64,000 nucleotides of DNA from Sphingomonas sp. 32-66-10 (GCA_002280565.1 NCEF01000008.1:1-64000); one strand, 5' to 3'. Counted from the first letter of the stretch, positions 42,827 to 52,756 are shown. Numbers and translations: made by a program. The notes: generated by a model from the letters alone, not told the origin.

Positions 42827-45800
42827 TCAGCTGTCGAGCGCAGCGCGGACCTTTGCGGCGAGCTGGGCCACGCCGAACGGTTTGGCGATCAGCGCGGCGG
42901 CGATCCCGGCGTCGGTGGTGATCGCATTCTCATCGGGGGTATAGCCGCTGGTGTAGAGCACCTTGAGCCCCGGCTGGCGCTCGCGCGCGCGGCGGGCCAG
43001 CTCGTCGCCGGTCATCTCCGGCATCACCACATCGGTGAACAACAGCGAAATCGGCTGCTGCCCGCGCGCCATGATGCGCAACGCCTCGATCCCGTCGGGC
43101 GCCTGCAGCACGGTATAGCCCAGTTCACGCAGCGCCTCGACCGAATGGTTGCGCACCCGCTCTTCGTCCTCGACGACCAGCACCACCTCATCGGGCGATC
43201 CAGTGCGCAGCGCCGTCGCGTCCGTCGCCGGATCGACCGCGTCGGGCACCACGTCATGGCGCGGCAGCAGCAGTGTGACGCGCGTGCCCCGGCCGGGCGC
43301 GGTGTCAATCGCGACATGGCCACCCGACTGGCGCGCAAAGCCGAACACCTGGCTCAGGCCAAGCCCGGTGCCCTTGCCCACCCCCTTGGTGGTGAAGAAC
43401 GGGTCAAACGCACGCGCCGCCACCTCTGCCGACATGCCCGACCCGGTGTCTGCGACCATCAGCGCGACATAATCCCCCGGCGCCAGGCCCAGCTCGCCCG
43501 CCTCGCCCGCCTCGAGCGTGCGGTTGGCGGTCTCGATCGTCAGCCTGCCGCCATCGGGCATCGCGTCGCGTGCATTGACCGACAGGTTCAGGATCACATT
43601 CTCAAGCAGATTGGGGTCCGCCAGCGCGGGGGCCAACCGACTCTGCAGCCGCGTCTCGACCGTGACCTTCTCGCCCAGCGTCCGCATCAACAGCTCGATC
43701 ATGCCCGAGACGAGCGCGTTGATGTCGAGCGAAACCGGCGCCAGAGGCTGCTGCCGCGCAAAGCCGAGCAGGCGTTGGGTCAGCGCCGCGGCGCGGGTCG
43801 CGCCATCCTTTGCCGCAACGATATAGCGGTCGAGATCGGTCGCACCCTGCGCGATCCGGCGTTCGAGCATGTCGAGCGATCCGATGATCACGGCGAGCAT
43901 ATTGTTGAAATCATGCGCGATACCGCCAGTGAGCTGGCCGACCGCTTCCATCTTGTGCGCCTGCCGCAAGCGTTCCTCGGCCGACATCAGCTGGCGCGTG
44001 CGCTCGTCGACCGCCTGCTCCAGCTCCTGCCGCGATCGCGCCAGCACCTCACGCGCATCGACAATGTCCTGAATGTCGGTGCAGGTGCCGAACCAGCGCG
44101 TGATCGCGCCATCGTGGTCGCGCACCGGCTGCGCCCGCCCCAGCACCCAGCGATACACTCCGCTATGATGCCGCAACCGATATTCGATATGATAGGGCTC
44201 GCCGCTGTCGAGGCACGCGCGCCACATGGCCCAAGAGCGCTGCTGATCGTCGGAGTGGAACAAGTCCTTCCACGCGTCGCCATCGGTCGATCCAGGGGGG
44301 ACACCGGTGAACTCGTACCAACGGTCATTATAGTAATCGTGATAGCCGTCGGGCTGCGTCGACCACACCATCGGGTCGATCGAGTTGGCGATCGCGCGGA
44401 ACTTGGTCTCGCTTTCGCGCAGCGCGATGACGGCGGCGGCGCGCTCGACCGCGTCCCAGCTTGACTGGGCGACGGCCTCGATCAGCGCGACCTCTTCCGG
44501 GCGCCATATGCGCGGCACCGCCTGGTTGGCGTAGAGGCTCCCGACCCACGCCCCGCCGCGCATCAGCGGCACGCCCACCGCTGCGGGCGAGTAGCGCGAC
44601 AGGTCGCTGCCGGTGAAGCGCGGGTCATTGGCCGCGTCATGCGTGACCAAGGTCAGTCCCTGCCGATAGATCGCGTTGGCCGCGCTCATCTCCAGCCGGC
44701 GTGTGCCTTCCAGCGAGGGCAGCTTCCCGCTGGTGACACACGGGCCGAACTGGACCGCGTCATTGTCAGCGATTCGGTAGAAGCCGACCCGATCGATCCC
44801 CAGCCGCTCGGCAATCGCGCCGGCGCCAAGCCGCATGATCGCCTCGGGCGTGTCCAGCGCACGCTGGCGCCCGGCAAGGTCGAACAGAAATGCCTGATCC
44901 TGCGTCGCGGCTTCCAGGTCGGCGGCGGCCTTGCGCGCGGCTTCCTCCGCCTCGCGGCGCTCGGTGATCTCGAAGATAACGCCGGGAAAGCGCACCGCAC
45001 GGCCCTCGGCGTTGTAACTGGCGCGCCCTTGGGCCGTGACCCAGCGCACGCGGCCGTCGGCATCGACCAGCCGATACTCGCTCGAAAACGGGTCGCCGCT
45101 GCGGACCGCCTGCCCGATCTCGGTGCGCAGCCGCTCCACGTCCTCCGGATGGACATGGCTGAGAAACGCTGTGCTCGACTCACCCCGTTCGGCCAGCGTC
45201 GGATCGACCCCGTACAGGCGCGCCAGCCGCGCATCGGTCTTCAGCCGGTCGGTGGCCAGATCCCAGTCCCATACCCCGACGATGTTGGTCGCCTGCAGCG
45301 CCAGCTGAAGCCGCTCCTCGCTCTCGCGCAGCCGCGTCTCGGCGACCACCCGCTCGGTGACGTCATTGGCCTCGATGAAGATTGCGGTAGTCGCGCCGGC
45401 ACCGTCCTTGATCGGCTGAAACACGAAATCGACCAAACGGGTCTCATCGACCCCGTCGCGGACCAGCAAAACGGGCTGAGCGCTGGCGCGGTATGCGGCA
45501 CCGGTTTCAAACACCTGGTCGAGCAGGTCGACAAAGCCCTGTTCGATAATCTCCGGCAAGGCTTCCGCCACCGGTTTGCCGATCAGCTCGGCGCGTCCGG
45601 TCAGCACATGATAGGCCGGGTTGGTCAGCGCAAAGACATGATCCGGCCCCTCCAGCAACGCGACCGCGCCGGGCGCCTGCTGAAACAGCTCGTGCAGCCG
45701 CTCGATCTCCGCGCGGCGTTCGCGCTGCGACAGCACCGTCGCGGTCGTCTCATTGCCCTGATTGAGGATGCCGCAAACCGTGCCGAATTCGTCGCGGATC

Positions 45801-46204
45801 GGGGTGAAGCTGTAGTTCCAATAGGTTTCCTGCGGCTTCCCGCCGCGTTCCATGTCAAGCCGCTGGTCATAGGTGGCGAATCCCTCGCCCGTCGCAATCA
45901 CCTGCGCGAATTGCGGGCCGACCACATCCCAGATTTCGGGCCAGACCTCCGCGCCGGGGCGACCCAGCGCGTCGGGGTGCCGCTCCGCCGGGATCGGCGC
46001 CCAGGCATCGTTGTAGAACAGCCGCAGCTGCGGACCCCAGTAGATCGCGGTCGGCATCTCCGAACTCAGGCAGATACCCAGGGCAAAGCGCAGCGCCTGC
46101 GGCCAGCTGTCGGGTGGCCCAAGCGGCGTCGCGGCCCAGTCATGCTCCCGAATACGGCGGCCCATCCCGCCGCCTTGCTCCAGGAATCGAAGCTCGGAAT
46201 ACAT
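42827..46204 (-). CDS. PAS/GAF hybrid sensor histidine kinase
   Basis: An 1125-residue soluble hybrid kinase. The order is PAS-like segments in roughly the first 450 residues, a GAF domain (about 465-600), a further PAS/PAC (about 610-730), a HisKA dimer with phospho-His764 in GGIAHDFNNMLAV, a HATPase domain with GSGMSAEVAARAFDPFFTTK and GKGTGLGLSQ, and a receiver domain with Asp1058 in LLFTDVVMPEM. No membrane helix is seen, so it senses a cytoplasmic signal, possibly light or redox. ATG 46204 is used; a TTG at 46240 is possible. No cognate regulator gene lies adjacent. Confidence 0.92.
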   Translation of the reverse strand: MYSELRFLEQGGGMGRRIREHDWAATPLGPPDSWPQALRFALGICLSSEMPTAIYWGPQLRLFYNDAWAPIPAERHPDALGRPGAEVWPEIWDVVGPQFAQVIATGEGFATYDQRLDMERGGKPQETYWNYSFTPIRDEFGTVCGILNQGNETTATVLSQRERRAEIERLHELFQQAPGAVALLEGPDHVFALTNPAYHVLTGRAELIGKPVAEALPEIIEQGFVDLLDQVFETGAAYRASAQPVLLVRDGVDETRLVDFVFQPIKDGAGATTAIFIEANDVTERVVAETRLRESEERLQLALQATNIVGVWDWDLATDRLKTDARLARLYGVDPTLAERGESSTAFLSHVHPEDVERLRTEIGQAVRSGDPFSSEYRLVDADGRVRWVTAQGRASYNAEGRAVRFPGVIFEITERREAEEAARKAAADLEAATQDQAFLFDLAGRQRALDTPEAIMRLGAGAIAERLGIDRVGFYRIADNDAVQFGPCVTSGKLPSLEGTRRLEMSAANAIYRQGLTLVTHDAANDPRFTGSDLSRYSPAAVGVPLMRGGAWVGSLYANQAVPRIWRPEEVALIEAVAQSSWDAVERAAAVIALRESETKFRAIANSIDPMVWSTQPDGYHDYYNDRWYEFTGVPPGSTDGDAWKDLFHSDDQQRSWAMWRACLDSGEPYHIEYRLRHHSGVYRWVLGRAQPVRDHDGAITRWFGTCTDIQDIVDAREVLARSRQELEQAVDERTRQLMSAEERLRQAHKMEAVGQLTGGIAHDFNNMLAVIIGSLDMLERRIAQGATDLDRYIVAAKDGATRAAALTQRLLGFARQQPLAPVSLDINALVSGMIELLMRTLGEKVTVETRLQSRLAPALADPNLLENVILNLSVNARDAMPDGGRLTIETANRTLEAGEAGELGLAPGDYVALMVADTGSGMSAEVAARAFDPFFTTKGVGKGTGLGLSQVFGFARQSGGHVAIDTAPGRGTRVTLLLPRHDVVPDAVDPATDATALRTGSPDEVVLVVEDEERVRNHSVEALRELGYTVLQAPDGIEALRIMARGQQPISLLFTDVVMPEMTGDELARRARERQPGLKVLYTSGYTPDENAITTDAGIAAALIAKPFGVAQLAAKVRAALDS

Positions 46205-46309
46205 GTGTTGAGCGTTGCGGGTTGCGTCCGCGCCTGTCAATGCGGGTTGGTCAAGGACTCGCTGAAAACCAGACGGTTAGAAAGGCGGGCCAGGAGCAGG
46301 AGAAGCAGC

Positions 46310-47314
46310 GTGAAACTCGCCAGTCTGAAACAGGGGCGCGACGGTCGCCTCGTCGTCGTGTCGAGCGACCTCGCCTGGTATGCCGATGCCGGCCATATTG
46401 TCGGTACGTTGCAGGCCGCACTCGATGATTGGGACCGCTATGAGGGCGCGCTGCGCAACCTCGCCACCGATCTCGACCATGAAGTGATCCCGCGTGAGCG
46501 GTTCCATGAGCGCGAGGCCGCAGCGCCACTGCCGCGCGCCTATCAATGGGCCGATGGCTCGGCCTATGTGAACCATGTCGCACTGGTCCGTCAGGCGCGC
46601 GGGGCAGAGATGCCCGACAGCTTCTGGCACGATCCGCTGATGTATCAGGGGGGCAGCGACGGCTTTCTCGGGCCCCGCGACCCGATCCCGCTGGCGAACG
46701 AGAGCTGGGGCTGCGACCTCGAGGCCGAAGTGGTGGTCGTCACCGGCGACGTGCCGCTGGGCGCGAGCCGGGAGGAAGCGCTGGCCGCGATCCGGCTGGT
46801 CGGCCTGACCAACGACGTCTCCTTGCGCAACCTGATCCCCTGCGAACTGGCCAAGGGCTTCGGCTTTTTCCAGTCCAAGCCGGCCAGCGCCTTCTCGCCG
46901 GTGTTCGTCACCCCCGACGCGCTCGGCGACTGGTGGCAGGACGGCAAGCTGCACCGCAAGCTGATGGTCGACCTCAACGGCCAGCCCTTCGGCCGCGCCG
47001 AGGCGGGTGAGGACATGACCTTCGATTTCGGCACGCTGATCGCGCATGCGGCCAAGACCCGCGCGCTGGGGGCGGGGACGATCATCGGATCGGGCACCGT
47101 CTCCAACCGCGATGCCGATGGCGGTCCGGGCAAGCCGATCGCACAGGGCGGCGTCGGCTATTCCTGTCTCGCCGAAGTCCGCACGGTCGAAACGATCCGT
47201 GACGGCCAGGCATCGACCCCGTTCCTCAAGGCCGGCGACACCGTCCGCATCTGGGCCGAGGACGACAAGCACCACCCGATCTTCGGCACGATCGAACAGA
47301 CCGTCGGGGGGTAA
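46310..47314 (+). CDS. Fumarylacetoacetate hydrolase family protein
   Basis: A 334-residue FAH-domain enzyme, probably a fumarylacetoacetate hydrolase or a related acylpyruvase/hydratase. The N-terminal domain is residues 1-90. The metal-dependent C-terminal domain carries CDLEAEVVVVTGDVP (Glu metal ligands), IRLVGLTNDVSLRNLI and GSGTVSNRD. GTG 46310 has AGGAG upstream. No other tyrosine-degradation gene is nearby, so the substrate is unproven. Confidence 0.88.
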   Translation: MKLASLKQGRDGRLVVVSSDLAWYADAGHIVGTLQAALDDWDRYEGALRNLATDLDHEVIPRERFHEREAAAPLPRAYQWADGSAYVNHVALVRQARGAEMPDSFWHDPLMYQGGSDGFLGPRDPIPLANESWGCDLEAEVVVVTGDVPLGASREEALAAIRLVGLTNDVSLRNLIPCELAKGFGFFQSKPASAFSPVFVTPDALGDWWQDGKLHRKLMVDLNGQPFGRAEAGEDMTFDFGTLIAHAAKTRALGAGTIIGSGTVSNRDADGGPGKPIAQGGVGYSCLAEVRTVETIRDGQASTPFLKAGDTVRIWAEDDKHHPIFGTIEQTVGG

Positions 47315-47319
47315 TCGCA

Positions 47320-47352
47320 TTCCTCCCCTGAGACAGGCTCAGGGGAGGAATA
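47320..47352. terminator. Strong hairpin after the FAH gene
   Basis: ATTCCTCCCCTGA and TCAGGGGAGGAAT form a perfect 13-bp stem around a 7-base loop (GACAGGC), 5 bp after the FAH stop. The CCTCCCC arm links it to the palindromic repeats at 25816 and 30040. There is no long T-run, so it may act as a terminator or mRNA-end stabiliser. Confidence 0.6.
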
Positions 47353-47447
47353 GCGCTGCGACCAGCCATGCGGTTCGTCGAGTCCGGCTTGCCAAGCGGT
47401 GACCGGTCCGTATCATCCGCCTATCACACCACTCCCAGGGGAAGTTC

Positions 47448-49604
47448 ATGAAGCCCGTATCCGGCGCGATTTTGCTCGCCACCGCCTCGCTCCTGTCGAT
47501 CCTGCCCGCCGCGGCTCAGACCCCGGCCGCGCCGACCGCAACCGCCACCGTGGATCCTGCACCGATGATCGACACCTGGCCCGGCCCGTTCGACGGCGTT
47601 CCCCAGTGGGACAAGGTCACCCCGGCGATGTTCCCGGCGGCCTTTGAAAAAGGCATGGCCGAGGCGCGCGCCGCGTTCGCCAAGGTGCGCGACAATCCCG
47701 AAGCACCGACCTTCGCCAATACGATCGAGGCACCGGCCAAGGCGACCACATCGCTGTCGCGCGTCTTCCCGGTGTGGGGTGTCTATACCAGCAACCTCGC
47801 CAGCCCCGAGGTGCAGAAGATCGCGCGCGAGTGGAGCCCGAAGCTGTCGGCCTTCTCGACCGAACTCAGCCTCGACCCCAAGATGTTCGCGCGCGTGAAG
47901 ACGCTCTATGACAAGCGCCAGACGCTCGGCCTCAATGCCCAGCAGATGCGCCTGCTCGAGCGGACCTATCGCGATTACGTCACCTCGGGCGCGCTGCTCA
48001 ATGAGGCGCAAAAGGCCGAGATCAAGCGGATCAACGGCGAGCTGTCGGTTGCCTATACCGAATTCAGCCGCCGCGTGCTGGCGGACGAAGAAACCGCGAT
48101 CATCATCGATAACGAGGCCGATCTCGCCGGCCTTCCCGACAGCTTCAAGGCGAGCCTCGCCGAAGAGGCCAAGGCGCGCGGAGCGGCGGGCAAATGGGCG
48201 GTTAAGAACACCCGCTCGTCGATGCAGCCGTTCCTGATGTACGCCACCAATCGCGCGCTGCGCGAGAAGGTCTATAACGCCTATATCAACCGCGGCGACA
48301 ATGGCGGCGCAACCGATACCAATGCGATCATCGCCAACATCCTGAAGCTGCGTCAGGAACGCGCCAAGGTGCTCGGCTTCAAGACCCATGCGCATTATCG
48401 CATGGACGACACCATGGCGGAAACGCCGGAGAATGCGACCAAGCTGATGATGTCGGTCTGGCCCGCCGCGGTCGCCCGCGTCCGCCAGGAAGTCGCCGAC
48501 ATGCAGGCGCTGGCCGATGCCGAAGCGGCGGCTGGCAAGGGGCCGAAGATCACGATCGCGGGCTGGGACTATCGCTATTATGCGGAGAAGGTCCGCAAGG
48601 CGAAGTACGACCTCGATGAGAGCGAGGTGAAGCCGTATCTTGAGCTCAACAACATGGTCAACGCCATGTTCTACGCCGCCGGGCGGCTCTACGACCTTGA
48701 GTTCAAGGAAAATACCGGCACGATTCCGGTGTTCCAGGCCGATGTGCGGACGTTCGAGGTCAAGCGGTTGGGCAAGACGATCGGCGTCTTCTACCTCGAC
48801 AATTTCGCGCGTGCGGGCAAGCGTTCGGGCGCCTGGGCGACCAGCTATCGCAGCCGTTCGGGCCTGCGCGGCGATGACATCGTGCTGGCGTCGAACAACA
48901 ACAACTTCACCAAGGGCGGTGGCGGTGAGCCGACGCTGATCAGCATCGACGACGCCTCGACGCTGTTCCACGAATTCGGCCATGCGCTGCACAGCCTGCT
49001 CGGCCAGGTCTATTATCCGGGCCTCGCCGGCACGCCGCGCGACTTTGTCGAATATCCGAGCCAAGTGAACGAAAACTGGCTGCTGACCCCCGATGTGCTC
49101 AACCGCTTCGCCAAGCACTACAAGACCGGCGCGGTGATTCCGGCGGCTTTGGTGGAGAAGATCGAGAAGGCGTCGACGTTCAATCAGGGATTCGACACGG
49201 TCGAATATCTGTCATCCGCCATTGTGGACATGCAACTCCACAATCGCGACACCCCGGTGACTGATCCCGACGCGTTCGAACGCGACACGCTCGCTTCTTT
49301 GGGCATGCCGAAGGAGATCGTGATGCGGCACCGCCTGCCGCAGTTCAACCACCTCTTCTCCTCCGACGCCTATTCGGCGGGCTATTATTCCTACCTCTGG
49401 TCGGAAACGATGGACGCCGACACCTGGGCCGCGTTCGAGGAAAGCGGCAATGTCTGGGACAAGGCCACGGCGGACAAGTTCCGCACGATCCTGTTGGAAA
49501 CAGGCAATGAAACCGATCGCAAGGAGGCATACAAGGCCTTCCGCGGCCGCGATCCGGACGTCAACGCGCTGTTCAAGCGCCGCGGGTTCCCGACCGGAAA
49601 TTGA
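47448..49604 (+). CDS. M3-family metallopeptidase (Dcp-like)
   Basis: A 718-residue exported zinc peptidase. The signal peptide is residues 1-24 (ILLATASLLSILPAAAQ). The zinc motif is His508-Glu509 in LFHEFGHALHSLL with His512, and the third ligand glutamate follows in FVEYPSQVNENWL. The helical N-terminal part and NNFTKGGGGEPTLIS match peptidyl-dipeptidase Dcp/oligopeptidase A. It likely trims peptides in the periplasm. It stands alone. Confidence 0.92.
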   Translation: MKPVSGAILLATASLLSILPAAAQTPAAPTATATVDPAPMIDTWPGPFDGVPQWDKVTPAMFPAAFEKGMAEARAAFAKVRDNPEAPTFANTIEAPAKATTSLSRVFPVWGVYTSNLASPEVQKIAREWSPKLSAFSTELSLDPKMFARVKTLYDKRQTLGLNAQQMRLLERTYRDYVTSGALLNEAQKAEIKRINGELSVAYTEFSRRVLADEETAIIIDNEADLAGLPDSFKASLAEEAKARGAAGKWAVKNTRSSMQPFLMYATNRALREKVYNAYINRGDNGGATDTNAIIANILKLRQERAKVLGFKTHAHYRMDDTMAETPENATKLMMSVWPAAVARVRQEVADMQALADAEAAAGKGPKITIAGWDYRYYAEKVRKAKYDLDESEVKPYLELNNMVNAMFYAAGRLYDLEFKENTGTIPVFQADVRTFEVKRLGKTIGVFYLDNFARAGKRSGAWATSYRSRSGLRGDDIVLASNNNNFTKGGGGEPTLISIDDASTLFHEFGHALHSLLGQVYYPGLAGTPRDFVEYPSQVNENWLLTPDVLNRFAKHYKTGAVIPAALVEKIEKASTFNQGFDTVEYLSSAIVDMQLHNRDTPVTDPDAFERDTLASLGMPKEIVMRHRLPQFNHLFSSDAYSAGYYSYLWSETMDADTWAAFEESGNVWDKATADKFRTILLETGNETDRKEAYKAFRGRDPDVNALFKRRGFPTGN

Positions 49605-49622
49605 GTTCAGAACGCCGCCGGG

Positions 49623-50213
49623 TCACTCCGGCGGCGTTATTTCCCAGTCGATCGGCTTGAATGACCCGTTGTTCGACTGCAGCGCCGAACAGGCGGTCAG
49701 CCCGATCACCAGATCCTCCTCAGCGCGAAACACGATTCGGTCCCCCGCCTTGCTCAGCGGCGGCTCGACGCGCAATTCACCCGTCACGCCATCGACCGGC
49801 ACATTCATGAAACAGTTGAACGCGGTCGGGATCATATCTTCCTCAACGCCATAGGGCGCGAGCGCGGCGGCTAGGTTGCCGAAGCAGCCGCGATGCGGAT
49901 CGGTGTCGCCATAGATGATGCGGAACGTGTCCTTCGAACACGGCGTCAGCAGAAAATCATGCCGCCCGACATCGTCCGCGACGATCTCCAGCAACACGTT
50001 GCTGCGGTTTGAGTAAAGTTTGTCGCCCGTCGTCAGGTAGATGCGGCTCGCATAATCCAGCGTCCGACCCGACGAAATGACCTCGCCGACATCGTCCTTG
50101 CGATAGGCGAGCAGGTCGGCAACCTGTTCGCCGGTCGGGTCGGTGACGGTCAGCAACGCTCCCTTGGGCAGTTCGAACGCCACGCCTGAACGCGGGGCAA
50201 TCCTATGCGGCAT
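49623..50213 (-). CDS. DUF1989 protein (urea-carboxylase-associated type)
   Basis: A 196-residue cupin-like protein of the DUF1989 family, seen in TDPTGEQVADLLAYRKDD, SNRSNVLLEIVADDVGRHD, TPCSKDTFR and NCFMNVPVDG with conserved Cys and His. Related proteins occur beside urea amidolyase and guanidine-type degradation genes. ATG 50213 overlaps the upstream YqcI/YcgG gene by 11 bp, so the two are made together. Its reaction is unknown. Confidence 0.88.
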   Translation of the reverse strand: MPHRIAPRSGVAFELPKGALLTVTDPTGEQVADLLAYRKDDVGEVISSGRTLDYASRIYLTTGDKLYSNRSNVLLEIVADDVGRHDFLLTPCSKDTFRIIYGDTDPHRGCFGNLAAALAPYGVEEDMIPTAFNCFMNVPVDGVTGELRVEPPLSKAGDRIVFRAEEDLVIGLTACSALQSNNGSFKPIDWEITPPE

Positions 50214-50898
50214 CCTGGGCACCTCCGCGGCCGCGGAACGGGCAGCGCCATTCGGGATCGACCACCCGCCCGCTATATTGCCGCGCTTCGGAGACGGTGC
50301 CGTGCTGCGCCAGCATCGGGTTGGGCGCGCCCGCCAGCGCGACATCGCGCGCCACGATCGAATCGCGCAATTTCTCATAGCGTCCCTGCGCACGCAGCTG
50401 CTCAAACTGGTCGTGCAGATTGAACACGAGCGCTGGGCGATCGAACCGCCGGGCCGGCCGACTCGCCTGCGGGTGCAGGCCGACCACGAAAAACGCCTCG
50501 CCGCCAAAGCTGAGCGAGAAATGCGGATCGTCCGGGTCATGGCTGACGCGCGGATCGCCCGGTTGCCCCAGCCATTCGTCCTTGTCGGTCAGCGATTGCA
50601 GCCGAGCCCAAAGATTCGTCTCGAACGTCGGTTCATCTAGCGCACGGTCCTGCTCGAACAGGACGACCAGCGACTGGAATAGCTCGGGCTCGGCGCGATA
50701 GCTGGCGGCAAGGTTATGGAGGTTCGGCAGAATGCGCAGATCGTCCCAGGCCGACCCGATATCCTTGCCGACGACGAAGCGCATGCGGTCGCGGCTCAGC
50801 GCGGATTTCGCGCCGACACAGGGGAAGTCGGTCGATTTGACGAACGCGCGAAAGCGCTCCGCCAGCGGATGCGCAGAGTCATTGCAGGGTTTCAGCAT
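50203..50898 (-). CDS. YqcI/YcgG-family heme-enzyme-like protein (GntA type)
   Basis: A 231-residue member of the YqcI/YcgG family, whose characterised members are heme-dependent N-hydroxylases of guanidino compounds (GntA in guanitoxin synthesis, DcsA in cycloserine synthesis). Visible motifs: FPCVGAKSALSR near residue 25, DPDDPHFSLSFGGEAFFVVG near 120 and ALVFNLHDQFEQLR near 155. It is the first gene of a two-gene unit with DUF1989. The likely substrate is a guanidino or arginine-like compound, by inference. Confidence 0.83.
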   Translation of the reverse strand: MLKPCNDSAHPLAERFRAFVKSTDFPCVGAKSALSRDRMRFVVGKDIGSAWDDLRILPNLHNLAASYRAEPELFQSLVVLFEQDRALDEPTFETNLWARLQSLTDKDEWLGQPGDPRVSHDPDDPHFSLSFGGEAFFVVGLHPQASRPARRFDRPALVFNLHDQFEQLRAQGRYEKLRDSIVARDVALAGAPNPMLAQHGTVSEARQYSGRVVDPEWRCPFRGRGGAQDAA

Positions 50899-50987
50899 GG
50901 CCGCACAACGCGCGAGCCGCCAAGTGGTTCACATGAAAAGGGCCGACCCCCTAGAGGCCGGCCCAATTCCGTCAGCATCTTCAGCGC

Positions 50988-51362
50988 TTAGCGGCGGCAA
51001 TAGCCCGGACGGTCGGCCCGGTCGATTTCGCGTCCGGCCAGTGCGCCGACCACGCCGCCCAGGATGGTGCCGATGGTCTTGTCGCCGCGACCGGCAATCG
51101 CGTTACCGGCCAGGCCGCCGGCGATCGCGCCGACAATCGCGCCACCCTCGCCGTCCCGGCACCGATCGGCCGCGCGTCCACGGTAGTTGTAGCGGCGGTC
51201 GTAACGACGATCATCACGGCGATAGTCGCGATGGCCATCACCATAATAGCCGCGGCCATCCCGATATTCGTAGCGGCTTTGCGCCGCGGCCTCGGTCGCA
51301 GGGACCAGCGCGGTGCCGGTCATCGCCAGCGCGGCACCGATCAGGGAAAGCTGCTTGAACAT
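50988..51362 (-). CDS. Glycine-zipper exported protein
   Basis: A 124-residue exported protein. A signal peptide (LSLIGAALAMTGTALVPATEAAAQ) is followed by an Arg/Tyr/Asp-rich stretch (residues 29-65, RDYRRDDRRYDRR) and a glycine-zipper 2TM domain (GGAIVGAIAGGLAGNAIAG, then GTILGGVVGALAG). Such proteins insert into or line the outer membrane. AAGGAG precedes ATG 51362. Specific role unknown. Confidence 0.82.
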   Translation of the reverse strand: MFKQLSLIGAALAMTGTALVPATEAAAQSRYEYRDGRGYYGDGHRDYRRDDRRYDRRYNYRGRAADRCRDGEGGAIVGAIAGGLAGNAIAGRGDKTIGTILGGVVGALAGREIDRADRPGYCRR

Positions 51363-51695
51363 GTCGTATCTCCTTGTTCGTCCGATCTCGTTGAACAAGG
51401 GATTCGCATAGTCGCATTGAGCGATCCCTGAATGCGCCTGTTATGCGTGGTTCAGGATCGTTGCGGGATCGTAAAGGGGGGTGCCGGTGGACCCGTAGCG
51501 CCCGAGGGGGAAGTGCCCTGTCCCGGTACGCAACACGGGAAATCGGGCGGGGCGTTCGGATCGCACCGGCATGTCGGGCAGGTCCGCGAAATACGCTGCG
51601 GAACAGCTTGGCTGTCGTTTAGCTGAACGGCATCCAACCCAGGCTGAACAAGGCTGTTATCTGAGGTTCAGCTTTGCGGCGCGATTGCGGCCGCT
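51363..51695. other. 333-bp gap, no gene recognised
   Basis: This divergent intergenic region holds the promoters of the glycine-zipper gene (left) and the esterase-like gene (right). A 64-codon open stretch at 51432-51626 has no ribosome site or coding bias and is not called. No clear operator or repeat was found. Confidence 0.5.
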
Positions 51696-52682
51696 ATGAA
51701 GAGCGTGATGCGCGTCATCCTGTCGATCCTGCTGATCCTGCTCTTCGTCCCGCAATGGTCGGGTGAGGCACGGCTGCCGCTATTGCCGCGCAATGCGGCG
51801 GTTAAGGCTACACCGGTGGTGCTGGAGCCGGGCAATCCGCAGCGCACCCAACTGGGCGGTCTGACCTTTCTCGGCGGGGTCGCGCTTGAGGGGGAGGGGG
51901 CGGCGTTCGGCGGCTTTTCGGCGATGATGGTCGATAGAGATCGGTTCGCACTGCTGAGCGACGGCGGCAACATCGTGTCGTTCACCATGGGCGCGGACTG
52001 GACGCCGCGCGCTCTGCGCTTTGCCGAGCTTCCCGCTGGCCCGGGCAAAGGCTGGCGCAAACAGGATCGCGATAGCGAATCGCTGACGACCGACCCTGTG
52101 ACCGGACGGATCTGGGTCGGGTTCGAACGGGCGAACGCAATCTGGCGCTATGAACGGGGCTTTGCGCAGGCGCAGGCGCACGCGACGCCCCCGGCTCTGG
52201 CGAACTGGTCAAGCAACGGCGGGGCCGAGGCGATGGTGCGTCTGCGCGATGGCCGTTTCGTCGTGCTGGCGGAGGACCGCAAGGGCGACGCAGCGGGGAC
52301 GGTGCGGGGCATCCTGTTCAGCGGCGATCCGGTCGTTGCCCCACGCCGCGGTTTCGCGTTCAGCTATCGCCCGCCGCGCGGATTCAAGCCGACCGATATG
52401 GCGGAGCTTCCGGATGGGCGTATCGCGATCCTCAACCGGCGCTTTGCGCTGCCGCTGACCTTCACTGCGACGCTCACGGTTGTTCCGCGAAAGGCGATTC
52501 GGCGCGGGGCGATCGTTACCGGTCGGGAGATCGCCCGATTCGAGAGGGCGGTGCTGCACGACAATTTCGAGGCGCTGGCTGCCGTGCGGGAAGGCAGGGA
52601 CACGATCTTGTGGATCGCGTCGGACGATAATCAGCTGTTCCTGCAGCGCTCGTTGCTGCTCAAATTCCGGCTCGATCGATAG
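51696..52682 (+). CDS. Esterase-like/phytase-type beta-propeller protein
   Basis: A 328-residue exported protein of the esterase-like activity of phytase family. The N-terminus (VMRVILSILLILLFVPQW) is a signal or anchor. The beta-propeller repeats are visible as ALLSDGGNIVSFTM, DRDSESLTTDPVTGRIWVG, AEAMVRLRDGRFVVL and FKPTDMAELPDGRIAIL. The family has weak phosphatase or esterase activity in some members; the real substrate is unknown. It is convergent with rpmB. Confidence 0.85.
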   Translation: MKSVMRVILSILLILLFVPQWSGEARLPLLPRNAAVKATPVVLEPGNPQRTQLGGLTFLGGVALEGEGAAFGGFSAMMVDRDRFALLSDGGNIVSFTMGADWTPRALRFAELPAGPGKGWRKQDRDSESLTTDPVTGRIWVGFERANAIWRYERGFAQAQAHATPPALANWSSNGGAEAMVRLRDGRFVVLAEDRKGDAAGTVRGILFSGDPVVAPRRGFAFSYRPPRGFKPTDMAELPDGRIAILNRRFALPLTFTATLTVVPRKAIRRGAIVTGREIARFERAVLHDNFEALAAVREGRDTILWIASDDNQLFLQRSLLLKFRLDR

Positions 52683-52726
52683 ACGGCACCGGGTTCCGAC
52701 TCGGCGCCAGCAATTCAAACGCCGAA

Positions 52727-52756
52727 CGGCCCGCGTCCCGAAATGGGAGCGGGCCG
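52727..52756 (-). terminator. rpmB terminator hairpin
   Basis: CGGCCCGC and GCGGGCCG pair at the base, with TCCC/GGGA above and GAAAT as the loop (one bulged G). It lies 27 bp after the rpmB stop and 45 bp past the convergent esterase-like gene. On the minus strand it is followed by a TTT-containing stretch. It probably ends rpmB, and may serve both genes. Confidence 0.6.

Noticed and set aside
51432..51626. A 64-codon open frame between the glycine-zipper and esterase-like genes
   Set aside because: There is no ribosome site, domain or coding bias.
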